Below are positions 8,825 to 19,702 of a DNA stretch of 64,000 bases, one piece after another. Where the stretch lies: contig JALFDW010000010.1 of the NCBI GenBank assembly GCA_022778545.1, positions 1 to 64,000 on the forward strand. The letters run 5' to 3'. Under the pieces are notes generated by a model. That model did not search any database. It was given only the letters and a program-made list of their open reading frames with translations, and was not told the origin of the DNA. How positions within the stretch are numbered: the first letter of the stretch is position 1; each line of letters opens with the position of its first letter. Position numbers and translations under genes: made by a program. Source of the DNA: a bacterium. GTDB lineage: Bacteria; Bacillota; Clostridia; Christensenellales; CAG-138.

Positions 8825-9949
8825 ATGAAGAAGATTGTTTGTATTATGCTGATGACTCTTTTGTTGATGCCAATGTTTGCAGCACCATCAATTGCATCTG
8901 AAGTAGGTGAATCTAAGCAACCCAAAAATATGGATAACTTAGACATAATCGTTTCCGCATATTTGTATGTTGGGGGTATTATCAATACAAAAGATCCCAA
9001 CACTACGGTTACTGTAACAAAGATTGTACCTTTATATGATTTAGACGGGCAAATTGTTGCTTATTATGTCGTTTTTTCTCCTGGAGGATACGCTGTTGTG
9101 AATAACAATGTTGATAACCCAACTGTACTTGAATTCGGCGAAGGAGAGCAACAAAAAATAGAAGGTTTATTAACAGCAAACAACAATGAAAGGATTGTTT
9201 ATAATAATCCGACGAGCGTTTGCGGTGAAGGCAGCATTAAATCCATCCCAGAGAATAAGAAATCTAACTTAAAAGGAATTTATGAGTTTTACCCGGATTT
9301 ATCTGTAAAAAACGAGGCTTTAGCATCACAACTTCTCAATGCGAAAGCAGAGGTTGTTCGTTCAGATGCTATCCATCAGACAAGAGGCGATAGAGATTTT
9401 GGCTTTTTTAATGCTTCTGATATGCCGACTGGAAATTATACAAGCGATACTATTACTGCGGCAACTCAGGTAGACTGGGCTATAATGAATGATTACAATG
9501 ATATTGCATCTCGGCATTGTGGAGCAACTGCGGTTACAAATTTGGCTCTTTATTTTGCACAACGAGGGCGTTCGAATTTAAAGATCAATAATAGCAAAAG
9601 GGATACTTATGTGGCGGTTCACGGCATCGTTAATGATGGTCCAACATTAGCGATAGCAGGAAGCGCTACGACTTACTTCTCGAATCGCGGTTATTCGTTG
9701 AATCATAGCGGCGTTGGTAATGCGGCAGCAATAAAAACAGCAACCACGAACAATAGGCCATGTGGAATATTACTGGCTGATGGCCTGTTTGCATGGCATT
9801 GGATTATTGGAGTAGGCTGGAGGCAGTACTCCTCAAGTGATGATTTCTATATCAGAATCAATAATAATTGGGATAATACAGTAAATATTTACTATAAACC
9901 TGGAACAGGGTCATTATGGTGGTCCGCTACGTCATATTGGGTTAGCTGA
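8825..9949 (+). CDS. Secreted papain-fold cysteine peptidase, streptopain (C10)-like
   Basis: Signal peptide MKKIVCIMLMTLLLMPMFAAPSIAS; prodomain-like AYYVVFSPGGYAVVNNN; catalytic-like HCGATAVTNLAL (Cys), AWHWIIGVGW (His), NNNWDN (Asn); SD aaaggagga. Confidence 0.65.
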   Translation: MKKIVCIMLMTLLLMPMFAAPSIASEVGESKQPKNMDNLDIIVSAYLYVGGIINTKDPNTTVTVTKIVPLYDLDGQIVAYYVVFSPGGYAVVNNNVDNPTVLEFGEGEQQKIEGLLTANNNERIVYNNPTSVCGEGSIKSIPENKKSNLKGIYEFYPDLSVKNEALASQLLNAKAEVVRSDAIHQTRGDRDFGFFNASDMPTGNYTSDTITAATQVDWAIMNDYNDIASRHCGATAVTNLALYFAQRGRSNLKINNSKRDTYVAVHGIVNDGPTLAIAGSATTYFSNRGYSLNHSGVGNAAAIKTATTNNRPCGILLADGLFAWHWIIGVGWRQYSSSDDFYIRINNNWDNTVNIYYKPGTGSLWWSATSYWVS

Positions 9950-9972
9950 GTTTCTATAACTATATTGTTATA

Positions 9973-10428
9973 TTGAATGAAATGGGAGAGGAATGGGTGA
10001 GAATGAAGGCGATCAAAAATAAAATAATACCATGCCTCATATCTCTGTTGCCGTTTTTAGTGCTGTTTTTTATAACAAAAGCGTGGTTCCCGGAAGCATA
10101 TCTGCTGAAGTGGATGGTGCATCATTATTATCTGGGTTTGTGGCTGATCGCGGCGAGCACTTCTTTCTTTCACAAAGGGCTCGCTTATGTCATTTCCTTT
10201 GTGAATTTTGCTGCTGTCATTTTAGGCCAGGTGATCGGCGACAGGATACGGGCATATAATATTTCCACCATTACACCTGATATGGACGCAGGTAAAACAG
10301 CGATGCTTCACGGGCATCCCGGTTTCGAGATATGGCTCATGACGCTCGTCCTGACCGTGGCCATATTTCTCATAGCTGGCAAGGTGAAACATCATATAGA
10401 CTTAAAAAAACGCTATAAAACCGATTGA
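9973..10428 (+). CDS. Small multi-pass membrane protein, unknown function
   Basis: Several hydrophobic segments (IIPCLISLLPFLVLFFITKAWF, YVISFVNFAAVILGQVIG, IWLMTLVLTVAIFLIAG); true start may be 9997 or 10003. Confidence 0.55.
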   Translation: MNEMGEEWVRMKAIKNKIIPCLISLLPFLVLFFITKAWFPEAYLLKWMVHHYYLGLWLIAASTSFFHKGLAYVISFVNFAAVILGQVIGDRIRAYNISTITPDMDAGKTAMLHGHPGFEIWLMTLVLTVAIFLIAGKVKHHIDLKKRYKTD

Positions 10429-10432
10429 TGTG

Positions 10433-10470
10433 CAGGCGCACACAGGGAAGGCGGGCTTATTACCCGCCTT
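10433..10470 (+). repeat. Direct repeat copy 2 (terminator containing)
   Basis: caggcgcacacagggaaggcgggcttattacccgcctt; see copy 1 at 8477-8517. Confidence 0.75.
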
Positions 10471-10522
10471 CCCTTTTCTGTTGTGCAAAGGCCGGCCATT
10501 GCGCCGGCGCGCTGCTGTTTTG

Positions 10523-11701
10523 TTATTTGAGGAGGTCGTTGAGCTTTGAGAGCCGGTCGATGGCCACGGCGAGCGTGTCCCTGCTGCGGGCGAAGTGCAG
10601 GCGGATGAAGTTGTTCACGTCCTCACGGAAGAAGCTCGAACCGGGCACGGCGGCAACGCCCACGTTGCGGATCACCCATTCGCAGAACTCGAGGTCACTG
10701 AACCCTTTGAACTGCGGCAGGGCGAGGAACTTCGCAATGTCCACCATGATGAAATAGCTGCCCTGCGGCACGGTGTGCGCAAGGCCGAGCGCATCGAGCC
10801 CTTCCACGAAGAAGTCGCGCTTTTCGGTGTAGAGCTTCTGCAGGCCGTCGTAGTATTCTGGGCCGAAGCGCAGCCCGGTGACGGCAGCCTCCTGCAGCGG
10901 CGCGGCTGCGCCGACGGTCAGGAAATCGTGCACCTGCTTTGCGCGCTCGATCACATGGGCGGGGCCGATCAGGTAGCCAAGGCGCCAGCCCGTGATGGAG
11001 TACGTTTTGGAAAGGGAGCTGCAGGAGATCGTGCGCTCCCACATGCCCGGCAGCGAGCAGAAATAGGTGTGCACATAGGGCTTGAAGATGATGTGCTCAT
11101 ACACCTCATCCGTGATGACGAATGCGTCGTACTTTTCCGCAAGCGCGGCGATGGTGGAAAGCTCCTCCCGCGTGAACACCTTGCCGGTGGGGTTGGAAGG
11201 GTTGCAGAGGATGAGCGCCTTCGGGTGCTGCTGGAAGGCGGCTTCAAGCTGTGCCGGGTCAAAATGGAAATCCGGCGGCAGCAGGGGGACGTAGATCGGC
11301 TCCGCGCCGGAAAGGATCGCGTCCGCGCCGTAGTTTTCATAGAACGGCGAGAATACGATGACCTTGTCCCCGGGGTTGCAGACGGTCATCATTGCGGTCA
11401 TCATGGCTTCTGTGCCGCCGCAGGTCACGACGATCTCCGTATCCGGGTTGATGTCGTGCCCAAAGGGGCCGGACTGTTTGTCCGCAAGCGCCCGGCGGAA
11501 GTTGGACGCGCCGAAGGTGATGGAATACTGGTGCGGGCCGGCATAACTGGCCTTTGCGAGCGCATCGAGGATCTCGCGCGGCGGGTCAAAATCCGGGAAG
11601 CCCTGAGAGAGGTTGATCGCGCCATGCGCGTCGCTGATGCGCGTCATGCGGCGGATGACGGAGTCGGTGAATTGGGAAACGCGTTTGCTCAGTTCGGGCA
11701 T
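10523..11701 (-). CDS. Pyridoxal phosphate-dependent aminotransferase, class I/II (aspartate aminotransferase-like)
   Basis: INLSQGFPDFDPP, LCNPSNPTGKVF, SLSKTYSITGWRLGY (PLP Lys). Confidence 0.85.
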   Translation of the reverse strand: MPELSKRVSQFTDSVIRRMTRISDAHGAINLSQGFPDFDPPREILDALAKASYAGPHQYSITFGASNFRRALADKQSGPFGHDINPDTEIVVTCGGTEAMMTAMMTVCNPGDKVIVFSPFYENYGADAILSGAEPIYVPLLPPDFHFDPAQLEAAFQQHPKALILCNPSNPTGKVFTREELSTIAALAEKYDAFVITDEVYEHIIFKPYVHTYFCSLPGMWERTISCSSLSKTYSITGWRLGYLIGPAHVIERAKQVHDFLTVGAAAPLQEAAVTGLRFGPEYYDGLQKLYTEKRDFFVEGLDALGLAHTVPQGSYFIMVDIAKFLALPQFKGFSDLEFCEWVIRNVGVAAVPGSSFFREDVNNFIRLHFARSRDTLAVAIDRLSKLNDLLK

Positions 11702-11960
11702 AAGTATACTCCTTTATATAAAAAATGATTCGCAGGATCATACAGGGCCTTCCGGCTTTCACAATATCATAGCGCAATCCGCCTGAAAATCAAGCATTTT
11801 CTGCGTCTTTACTGAAGAAACACCAGAATGGTGAATAAGAACACATGAATTCATATGCAGATATATGGGCGACCGGACAGACGCGGAATGCTGCCGAAAA
11901 ACAGGTTTATAGCGCGGGATTGAGCGGATGAAATCGATAAATAAAAAACGGAAAATACGC

Positions 11961-12007
11961 GCATAAAAATGCTTGACAAAGCGCGATAAACGAGTTATTA
12001 TGCATAA
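11961..12007 (+). promoter_or_regulatory. argG promoter with overlapping ARG-box-like element
   Basis: TTGACA (11973-11978) - 17 bp - TATTAT (11996-12001); gcataaaaatgc (11961-11972) fits GNATWWWWATNC of ArgR/AhrC boxes; palindrome ttatgcataa (11998-12007). Confidence 0.55.
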
Positions 12008-12053
12008 GCGCAAGAAAAAACGTGCAAGTTTATGCAATAAAGGAGATACTACG

Positions 12054-13280
<1,227 letters not shown>

Positions 13281-13297
13281 ACGGGAGAACACGAACG

Positions 13298-14674
13298 ATG
13301 CAGACGATGTGGGCAGGGCGCTTCCAGAAACAGCTTGACGCGGACGTGAACGATTTCAACTCGGCCATCTCCTTCGATGCGCGCATGTTCCGGCAGGATA
13401 TCGCCGGGTCGCTCGCGCATGTGGCGATGCTTGCGCATGCGGGCATCCTGACCGACGCGGAGCGGGACGTGATCGCAGCCGGGCTCGGCTCCATTCTGGA
13501 TGATATCGCAAGCGGTGCTCTCCCCATCGACCCCGTTGCGGAGGATATCCACATGTTCGTGGAAGCGGAGCTCACAAAGCGGGTGGGCGATGTCGGCAAG
13601 AAGCTGCACACCGCGCGCAGCCGCAACGATCAGGTGGCGATCGACCTTCGGCTTTACCTGATGGATGCAATCGGCAAAATCGAATCCGGGGCAAAAGAGC
13701 TGCTCAAAACGCTCCTTGACCAGGCGGAGGCCTATGCTGCCACGATCATGCCGGGCTACACCCATTTGCAGCGCGCGCAGCCCATCACCCTCGGCCACCA
13801 CCTGATGGCCTATGCGAACATGATCGAGCGGGATCTCTGCCGCCTTGCGGCCTGCAAAAAGAGCGCTGCTGTGTCCCCGCTCGGGTGCTGCGCGCTTGCG
13901 GGAACGACCTACCCCACCGACAGGGCCATGACAGCAAAAGCCCTGGGCTGCGCTTTTCCCTGCGAAAACAGCATGGATGGCGTTTCGGACCGGGACTTTG
14001 TGATCGAGCTTGCTTCCTGCATCGCGATGATGATGATGCATCTTTCCCGCTTCTCGGAGGAGATCATCCTCTGGTGCTCCTGGGAGTTCCATTTTATCGA
14101 GCTGGATGACGCCTATTCCACGGGATCGAGCATCATGCCGCAGAAGAAGAACCCGGACATTCCGGAGCTTGTGCGCGGCAAGGCGGGCCGCAGCTACGGC
14201 AACCTGATGACGCTTCTCACCGTCATGAAGGGGCTGCCGCTTGCCTATAACAAGGATATGCAGGAGGATAAGGAGGCCATCTTTGACAGCGTAGACACCG
14301 TCCTCCAATGCCTCCATGTGTTCACACCCATGCTTGCCACCATGCGCGTCCTGCCGGATAACATGCGCAAGGCGGCGGCGAACGGGTTTATCAACGCCAC
14401 GGACTGCGCGGATTATCTCGTCGGAAAAGGGCTGCCCTTCCGAGAGGCCTATAAGATCACAGGCGCGCTCGTGGCGCGCTGCATCCGGGACGGCGCAACG
14501 CTTGAAACGCTGCCGCTCGCGGTGTATCGGGAATATTCCGGCGCATTTGATGCGGATGTATATGAGGCTATCGACCTTGATGCCTGCGTCATGAAGCGCA
14601 CGTCCTTCGGTGGTACGTCACCCGCCTCCGTGCGGGCGCAGATCGCATCGATGCGGGAAAGAACGGGACTGTAA
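13298..14674 (+). CDS. argH: Argininosuccinate lyase
   Basis: MWAGRFQKQLDADVNDFNSAISFDARM, AEDIHMFVE, GSSIMPQKKNPD signature. Confidence 0.95.
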   Translation: MQTMWAGRFQKQLDADVNDFNSAISFDARMFRQDIAGSLAHVAMLAHAGILTDAERDVIAAGLGSILDDIASGALPIDPVAEDIHMFVEAELTKRVGDVGKKLHTARSRNDQVAIDLRLYLMDAIGKIESGAKELLKTLLDQAEAYAATIMPGYTHLQRAQPITLGHHLMAYANMIERDLCRLAACKKSAAVSPLGCCALAGTTYPTDRAMTAKALGCAFPCENSMDGVSDRDFVIELASCIAMMMMHLSRFSEEIILWCSWEFHFIELDDAYSTGSSIMPQKKNPDIPELVRGKAGRSYGNLMTLLTVMKGLPLAYNKDMQEDKEAIFDSVDTVLQCLHVFTPMLATMRVLPDNMRKAAANGFINATDCADYLVGKGLPFREAYKITGALVARCIRDGATLETLPLAVYREYSGAFDADVYEAIDLDACVMKRTSFGGTSPASVRAQIASMRERTGL

Positions 14675-14729
14675 CACGCGGGCAGCACCGCAGATATTTT
14701 TGAAAGGGCATAATAAGGAGGAAACGCGC

Positions 14730-15899
14730 ATGGAGATCCGCAAGCTGGATGAAACCTATATCGAACACACTTACCGCCGGCATACGCCGATTCTGATGCG
14801 TGGCAAAGGCTGCACCGTTTATGACAGCGAGGGCCAGGCGTATATCGACCTCAGTGCGGGCATCACGGTGAACAGCCTCGGCTTTTCCGACCCCGCCTGG
14901 CAGACGGCGGTGATGTCCCAGCTGCTGCAATTGCAGCACGCTTCCAACCGGTATTATACCGCGCCGCAGGCGCTGCTTGCGGAACAGCTCTGCACGCGCA
15001 CCGGCATGCGTAAGGCGGTGTTCGGCAATTCCGGCACGGAGGCGAATGAATGTGCCATCAAGCTCGCGCGCAAATGGGGGATCGAACATCACGGCGCGGA
15101 CTGCTACCATATCATTACGCTTGATAACAGCTTCCACGGGCATACGCTCGGCGCGCTTGCGGCGGCAGGCCAACCGGCGCTCAAGGCGGATTTCGGGCCG
15201 GTGCTGCCGGGGTTCCATCATGTCCCGGCAAACGACCTTGCGGCCATGCGGGCGGCTTTTGAAGAATACCCCGTCGCTGCCGTGATGCTGGAGCTTGTCC
15301 AGAGCGAGGACGGCATGAAGGCGCTCGACGCGGATTATGTGCAGGCGCTCTCCGCGCTTTGCGTGGAAAAGGATGCGCTGCTCATTGTGGATGAGGTGCA
15401 GACGGGCAACGGCCGCACCGGCGCGCTTTACGCATACGAGCTGTTCGGCATCGAGCCGGATGTCGTTACCACCGCCAACGGCCTTGCGGGCGGGCTGCCC
15501 ATCGGCGTGACGCTCATCGGCGCGCGGGCGGAAGGGACGCTCACGCGCGGCGCGCACAGCTCCACCTTTGGCGGGAACCCCGTTTGCGCAGCGGCGGCGC
15601 GCGCGGTGCTCGACCGCATCGACGGCGCGCTCCTGCAAAGCGTGGTGGAAAAAGGAGAGTATATCAAAACGCAGCTTCAGGGCGCAAAGGGCGTCAAGGC
15701 CGTAACAGGCCTCGGGCTTCTCCTCGGCGTGCTGCCGGAAACGCGGCCGGCTGCCGCGGTCGTGGAAGCCTGCGAAAAGCGCGGCGTGCTGCTTCTTACG
15801 GAAAAGGACAACCTCTGCATCGCGCCCGCACTCAATATCCCCATGGAGGAGCTTGCGGCGGCGCTTACCATCGTAAAAGAGGAACTTGCGGCGGAATAA
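14730..15899 (+). CDS. argD: Acetylornithine/succinylornithine family aminotransferase
   Basis: FGNSGTEANECAIKLARKWG, NSFHGHTLGALAA, VDEVQTGNGRTG; downstream of argGH; start at 14730 (ggagg SD). Confidence 0.85.
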   Translation: MEIRKLDETYIEHTYRRHTPILMRGKGCTVYDSEGQAYIDLSAGITVNSLGFSDPAWQTAVMSQLLQLQHASNRYYTAPQALLAEQLCTRTGMRKAVFGNSGTEANECAIKLARKWGIEHHGADCYHIITLDNSFHGHTLGALAAAGQPALKADFGPVLPGFHHVPANDLAAMRAAFEEYPVAAVMLELVQSEDGMKALDADYVQALSALCVEKDALLIVDEVQTGNGRTGALYAYELFGIEPDVVTTANGLAGGLPIGVTLIGARAEGTLTRGAHSSTFGGNPVCAAAARAVLDRIDGALLQSVVEKGEYIKTQLQGAKGVKAVTGLGLLLGVLPETRPAAAVVEACEKRGVLLLTEKDNLCIAPALNIPMEELAAALTIVKEELAAE

Positions 15900-15917
15900 A
15901 CAAAACGGAAACGGTGA

Positions 15918-15944
15918 GCGGGGCGCATTTGCGCCCCGCATTTT
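15918..15944 (+). terminator. Rho-independent terminator
   Basis: gcggggcgca ttt gcgccccgc attttg. Confidence 0.75.
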
Positions 15945-16062
15945 GCTGTCCGCCTGCCCGCCATGCTGAAAAGGGCCCCATGCATGTGAAATCTGCGTAA
16001 AGTATGCTATAATAAAAACCAGAAAAAACCAGAACAGTAAAATTGGACGGTGAAGGGGCAGC

Positions 16063-17514
16063 ATGGCGGCAGCACATATTCTGCGGAAAAGCAAAAGCGA
16101 CGTTGATATGACGGAAGGAAACATCGTCCGCCATATCGTGAGCTTTGCGTTTCCGCTTCTTATTGGCAATATTTTCCAACAGCTTTACAATACGGTCGAT
16201 ACCTGGGTGGTCGGCAACTATGTCAGTAACGAAGCGTTTTCCGCCGTCGGGACGGTGGGGCCAATCATCAACATGCTCATCGGCTTCTTCATGGGGCTTT
16301 CAAGCGGCGCAGGCGTGGTCATCTCACAGTATTACGGCGCAAAGCGCCCAGAAAAGGTCCATGACGCGGTGCATACCGCCATCGTCATGACGCTTGTGCT
16401 CGGCGTGATCTTCACCGGCGCGGGCATTCTCATGATCCCCGCGATGCTCAACCTGATGAAAACACCCGCTGAGGTCATGCCGGAATCCTCCGCATACCTC
16501 ACCATTTATTTTGCGGGCATCCTTGGGCTGATGCTGTATAACATGGGTTCGGGCATCCTCCGCGCGGTGGGCGATTCCAAACGGCCGTTCTATTTCCTCG
16601 TGGTTTCCGCGGTGCTCAACACCGTGCTCGACCTTGTGTTCGTGCTGGCGTTTGACATGGGTGTGCGCGGCGTGGCGCTTGCGACGGTCATCGCGCAGGG
16701 CACGTCTGCGCTTCTTATTCTCATCACGCTCATGCGCAGCGAATCCTGCATCCGGCTGTTCCTGCGCGATCTTCACATCAGCTGGGTGATGATCGGGAAG
16801 ATCGTCCGCGTCGGCATCCCTGCGGCGATCCAAATGGCGATCACCTCGTTCTCGAATATTTTCGTGCAGTCCTACATCAACCATTTCGGCGCGGACTGCA
16901 TGTCCGGCTGGACGGCGTATTCCAAAATTGACCAGTTCATCCTGCTGCCGGTGCAGTCCGTCGCGCTTGCGTCCACCACGTTCGTGGGGCAGAACCTCGG
17001 CATCAACCGTGTGGAGCGCGCAAAGAAGGGCGTGCGCACGGCGCTTGGGATCGGGACCGTTGCGACAGTGCTTATCATGATCCCGGTGATGATCTTCGCG
17101 CCGCAGCTTGTGGCTTTTTTCAACAGCAAGCAGGAGGTCGTAGCATATGGCACGCTCCTTCTCAGGCGGATTCTGCCCTGCTACGTGCTCGTCTGCTTCA
17201 ACCAGATCTACGCGGGTGCGCTGCGTGGCTCGGGCAACAGCCGCGCGCCGATGGTGATCATGCTCTGCTCGTTTGTGGTGTTCCGCCAATGCTATCTGTA
17301 CATCATGGCGAACTTTATTGCAAACGAGATCATCCCCATCGCCATGGGGTATCCGGCGGGCTGGCTCGTGTGCAGCGCGGCGATGATGTTGTATTTCCGG
17401 CGTGTAGGCTTCAGCCGCGGCAGGATTGTGGAGGATGTGGAGCTTGCGGGAAATTCCGGGGAGGCAGAGGCTTTGGAGGAAGCCGAAGAAGAGCAGCCGG
17501 GCGCTGCGCTGTAA
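16063..17514 (+). CDS. MATE family efflux transporter
   Basis: FAFPLLIGNIFQQLYNTVDTWVVGNYVSNEAFSAVGTVGPI; about 12 TM segments. Confidence 0.9.
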   Translation: MAAAHILRKSKSDVDMTEGNIVRHIVSFAFPLLIGNIFQQLYNTVDTWVVGNYVSNEAFSAVGTVGPIINMLIGFFMGLSSGAGVVISQYYGAKRPEKVHDAVHTAIVMTLVLGVIFTGAGILMIPAMLNLMKTPAEVMPESSAYLTIYFAGILGLMLYNMGSGILRAVGDSKRPFYFLVVSAVLNTVLDLVFVLAFDMGVRGVALATVIAQGTSALLILITLMRSESCIRLFLRDLHISWVMIGKIVRVGIPAAIQMAITSFSNIFVQSYINHFGADCMSGWTAYSKIDQFILLPVQSVALASTTFVGQNLGINRVERAKKGVRTALGIGTVATVLIMIPVMIFAPQLVAFFNSKQEVVAYGTLLLRRILPCYVLVCFNQIYAGALRGSGNSRAPMVIMLCSFVVFRQCYLYIMANFIANEIIPIAMGYPAGWLVCSAAMMLYFRRVGFSRGRIVEDVELAGNSGEAEALEEAEEEQPGAAL

Positions 17515-17540
17515 ACTGCAAACCGTGAAAAAGAGAAAAG

Positions 17541-17574
17541 CGGAGCCGGTCACACGACCGGCTCCGTCTTTTTC
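17541..17574. terminator. Bidirectional terminator between convergent genes
   Basis: cggagccggt cacacg accggctccg tcttttt between stops at 17514(+) and 17585(-). Confidence 0.8.
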
Positions 17575-17584
17575 CAAGATGAAT

Positions 17585-18406
17585 TTAAGGCTTTGCCCTT
17601 TCGTCAGCGGCCTCGAGGATCGCAGCGTCGAGTGCCGGGGGCGGGGTCAGCTCCGCTTCCCGCACGGCTGCTTCCGCCTCCCTGCGGGTAGTGATGCGTG
17701 CGCTGGAATGCAGGGCTGCGGTTCCCGCGCCTGCGTGTGTGGCGGCCAGTTTCCTCTGCCGCAGCATCAGGAGCGCCGCGAGAAGCAGGATCCCTGCAAA
17801 CGCCGCCCAAAACCAGGGGGACGCGGCAAGCCCACGGTCGGCGCCCATGCCGGGGAGCGTTATCCCAATATCCTCTATCATAACATACGCGCCCGATCCG
17901 GCCTCAAAGCGTACTCTGTCGCCATAGCGCTCAAAGCATTCGTGCATGAAGGCTTCGGCGTTCGGGTTTTCTTCGTCAATGCTGATCATCACACAGTTTT
18001 CTGATTCATACACCCCTACGCCGTAAACGCCGGTTTCCTCGCCCATGCGCTCCTGCAATGTCTGCTGCAGGGCCCAAAGCTCTGCAAACGGATAGGCTTG
18101 GTAAGTGAAAGTAACGGTGCTCTTGTCTGCGATTGCGGCAAGGATCTCAGCCTTCCCGGCTTCACCCGCTTCATCTTTGGTTACGGCGATGGTCAGGTTT
18201 TTTTCCGTGCCGTCCGTGCTCCATACGCCGCACACATAGGCGGGGTATGGGCTTTGCCCGTTGCCTGCATTTTCCATCCAGTGCTGGAACAGTGTGCCCG
18301 CGTTTTCATACTGTGCCGGTGATTCCTCCGCCCCTTCCGCAAATGCGGCGGAACAGAGCAGGAACATCATGAAAATGCAAAGCAAAAACGGGATCGTCTT
18401 TTTCAT
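17585..18406 (-). CDS. Type I membrane protein of unknown function, coupled to ECF sigma factor
   Basis: Signal peptide MKKTIPFLLCIFMMFLLCSAAFA, single TM SPWFWAAFAGILLLAALLML followed by ~60-aa cytosolic tail; 4-nt overlap with the sigma gene. Confidence 0.55.
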   Translation of the reverse strand: MKKTIPFLLCIFMMFLLCSAAFAEGAEESPAQYENAGTLFQHWMENAGNGQSPYPAYVCGVWSTDGTEKNLTIAVTKDEAGEAGKAEILAAIADKSTVTFTYQAYPFAELWALQQTLQERMGEETGVYGVGVYESENCVMISIDEENPNAEAFMHECFERYGDRVRFEAGSGAYVMIEDIGITLPGMGADRGLAASPWFWAAFAGILLLAALLMLRQRKLAATHAGAGTAALHSSARITTRREAEAAVREAELTPPPALDAAILEAADERAKP

Positions 18407-18933
18407 TGGCTACCTCCATTCAAAAAATCGCGCAGCCTGCCGAGTGCCTTCCTGTATTGCCGGTAAACGGAGGGGAGGGAACTGCCCGTTATTTCCGCAA
18501 CCTCGCGGAAGGTGAGTCCCGCTGTGAGGTGCAGCACGAGAAGCTCGCGCTCCGCAATGTCAAGCCTGCCAAGCGCATCCTCCAGGTCCAGCCGCGTGGC
18601 AACATCCTGCTCCATGGGCGGCAGACCGGAAGGCACATCCTCCGTCAGTTCGGCATGCTGCTTTTTCTTCAGTGCATCGAGCGCCTGGTTGCGCGCCATC
18701 CGAAACACCCATGCACGAAGGTTTTGGACAGAAGGCGCGGGCGGTTCGGCAAGCAGTTTCAGAAACACCTCCTGCATTGCGTCCTCGGCAGCCGGCTGCG
18801 TGCGGACGATGCGGCGGATCACCGAGTAAACGGGGATTTTCAATTCCTGATAGAGCGCGGCAAATGCGTTTCTGTCGCCGCTACGCACGGCGTCAAAGCA
18901 TTGCCGCAGTTCTGCCTGATCCAAATTGCTCAT
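18403..18933 (-). CDS. RNA polymerase sigma factor, ECF subfamily
   Basis: AEDAMQEVFLKLL...LRAWVFRMARNQALDALKKKQ and sigma4 LLVLHLTAGLTFREVAEITGSSLPSVYRQYRKALGRLR; start at 18933 not 19122. Confidence 0.85.
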   Translation of the reverse strand: MSNLDQAELRQCFDAVRSGDRNAFAALYQELKIPVYSVIRRIVRTQPAAEDAMQEVFLKLLAEPPAPSVQNLRAWVFRMARNQALDALKKKQHAELTEDVPSGLPPMEQDVATRLDLEDALGRLDIAERELLVLHLTAGLTFREVAEITGSSLPSVYRQYRKALGRLRDFLNGGSQ

Positions 18934-19030
18934 GTTGACCGGCCTCCTTTCCCTTGCTATGACGATCCACACGGCCGTTTTTTTCGGCGAGATTAAAATA
19001 AAAAAGGGAGGCGCAGCCTCCCTGATTCCC

Positions 19031-19582
19031 TTATTCGTACACCTCGTGCTTGAGCACGCCGATGTAGGGCAGGTTGCGGTAATAGCCCGCATAATCGAGT
19101 CCATAACCCACCACGAACTCATCCGGGATGCGGAAGCCGCAGAGGTCGGCCGCGATGTGCGAATCGTGCCGCTCGTGCTTGTCGAGCAGGCAGACCGTCT
19201 TGATGGAGGCCGGCTTGCGGGAGGAGAGCAGCTCGCGCAGGTGCTTGAGCGTGAGGCCGGAATCGATGATGTCCTCCACGATGATCACATGCCGCCCGGT
19301 GATGCTCGTGTCAAGATCCTTGATGATGCGCACCACGCCGGAGGATTGCGCGCCTGCGCCATAGCTGGAAACAGCGATGAAATCCATGAAAAGGTGGCAC
19401 TTCATCATCCGGCAGAGATCGGTGTAAAAGAAGGACGCGCCTTTGAGGATGCACACGACGAGCGGATTTTTGTCCGCATATTCCGCCGTGAGCTGCGCGC
19501 CGAGCTCCGCGACGCGGCTGCGGATTTGTTCCTCGCTGAAGAGGATGGATTGGATGTCGTTCTGTTCGTTGGTGATGCGCAT
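19031..19582 (-). CDS. hpt: Hypoxanthine phosphoribosyltransferase
   Basis: [39 protein letters not shown] motif, [25 protein letters not shown]. Confidence 0.95.
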   Translation of the reverse strand: MRITNEQNDIQSILFSEEQIRSRVAELGAQLTAEYADKNPLVVCILKGASFFYTDLCRMMKCHLFMDFIAVSSYGAGAQSSGVVRIIKDLDTSITGRHVIIVEDIIDSGLTLKHLRELLSSRKPASIKTVCLLDKHERHDSHIAADLCGFRIPDEFVVGYGLDYAGYYRNLPYIGVLKHEVYE

Positions 19583-19702
19583 GGGGTACCTCGTTTCATT
19601 GCATTGTCCGGCAAACGCCAGTCTTTTTATTATCCAACATTATGGCGCGAAATGCAAACTTTCTCTGTTCCATTCGCGGAGAGACCGTATTATAATGGTA
19701 AA

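Noticed and set aside
11973-12053. N-terminal extension of ArgG ([27 protein letters not shown])
   Set aside because: It overlaps the promoter; ArgG homology and a good SD begin at 12054.
18926-19700. N-terminal extension of the chromate transporter ORF (starts 18926)
   Set aside because: It is antisense to hpt and sigma; the transporter homology starts at 19703.
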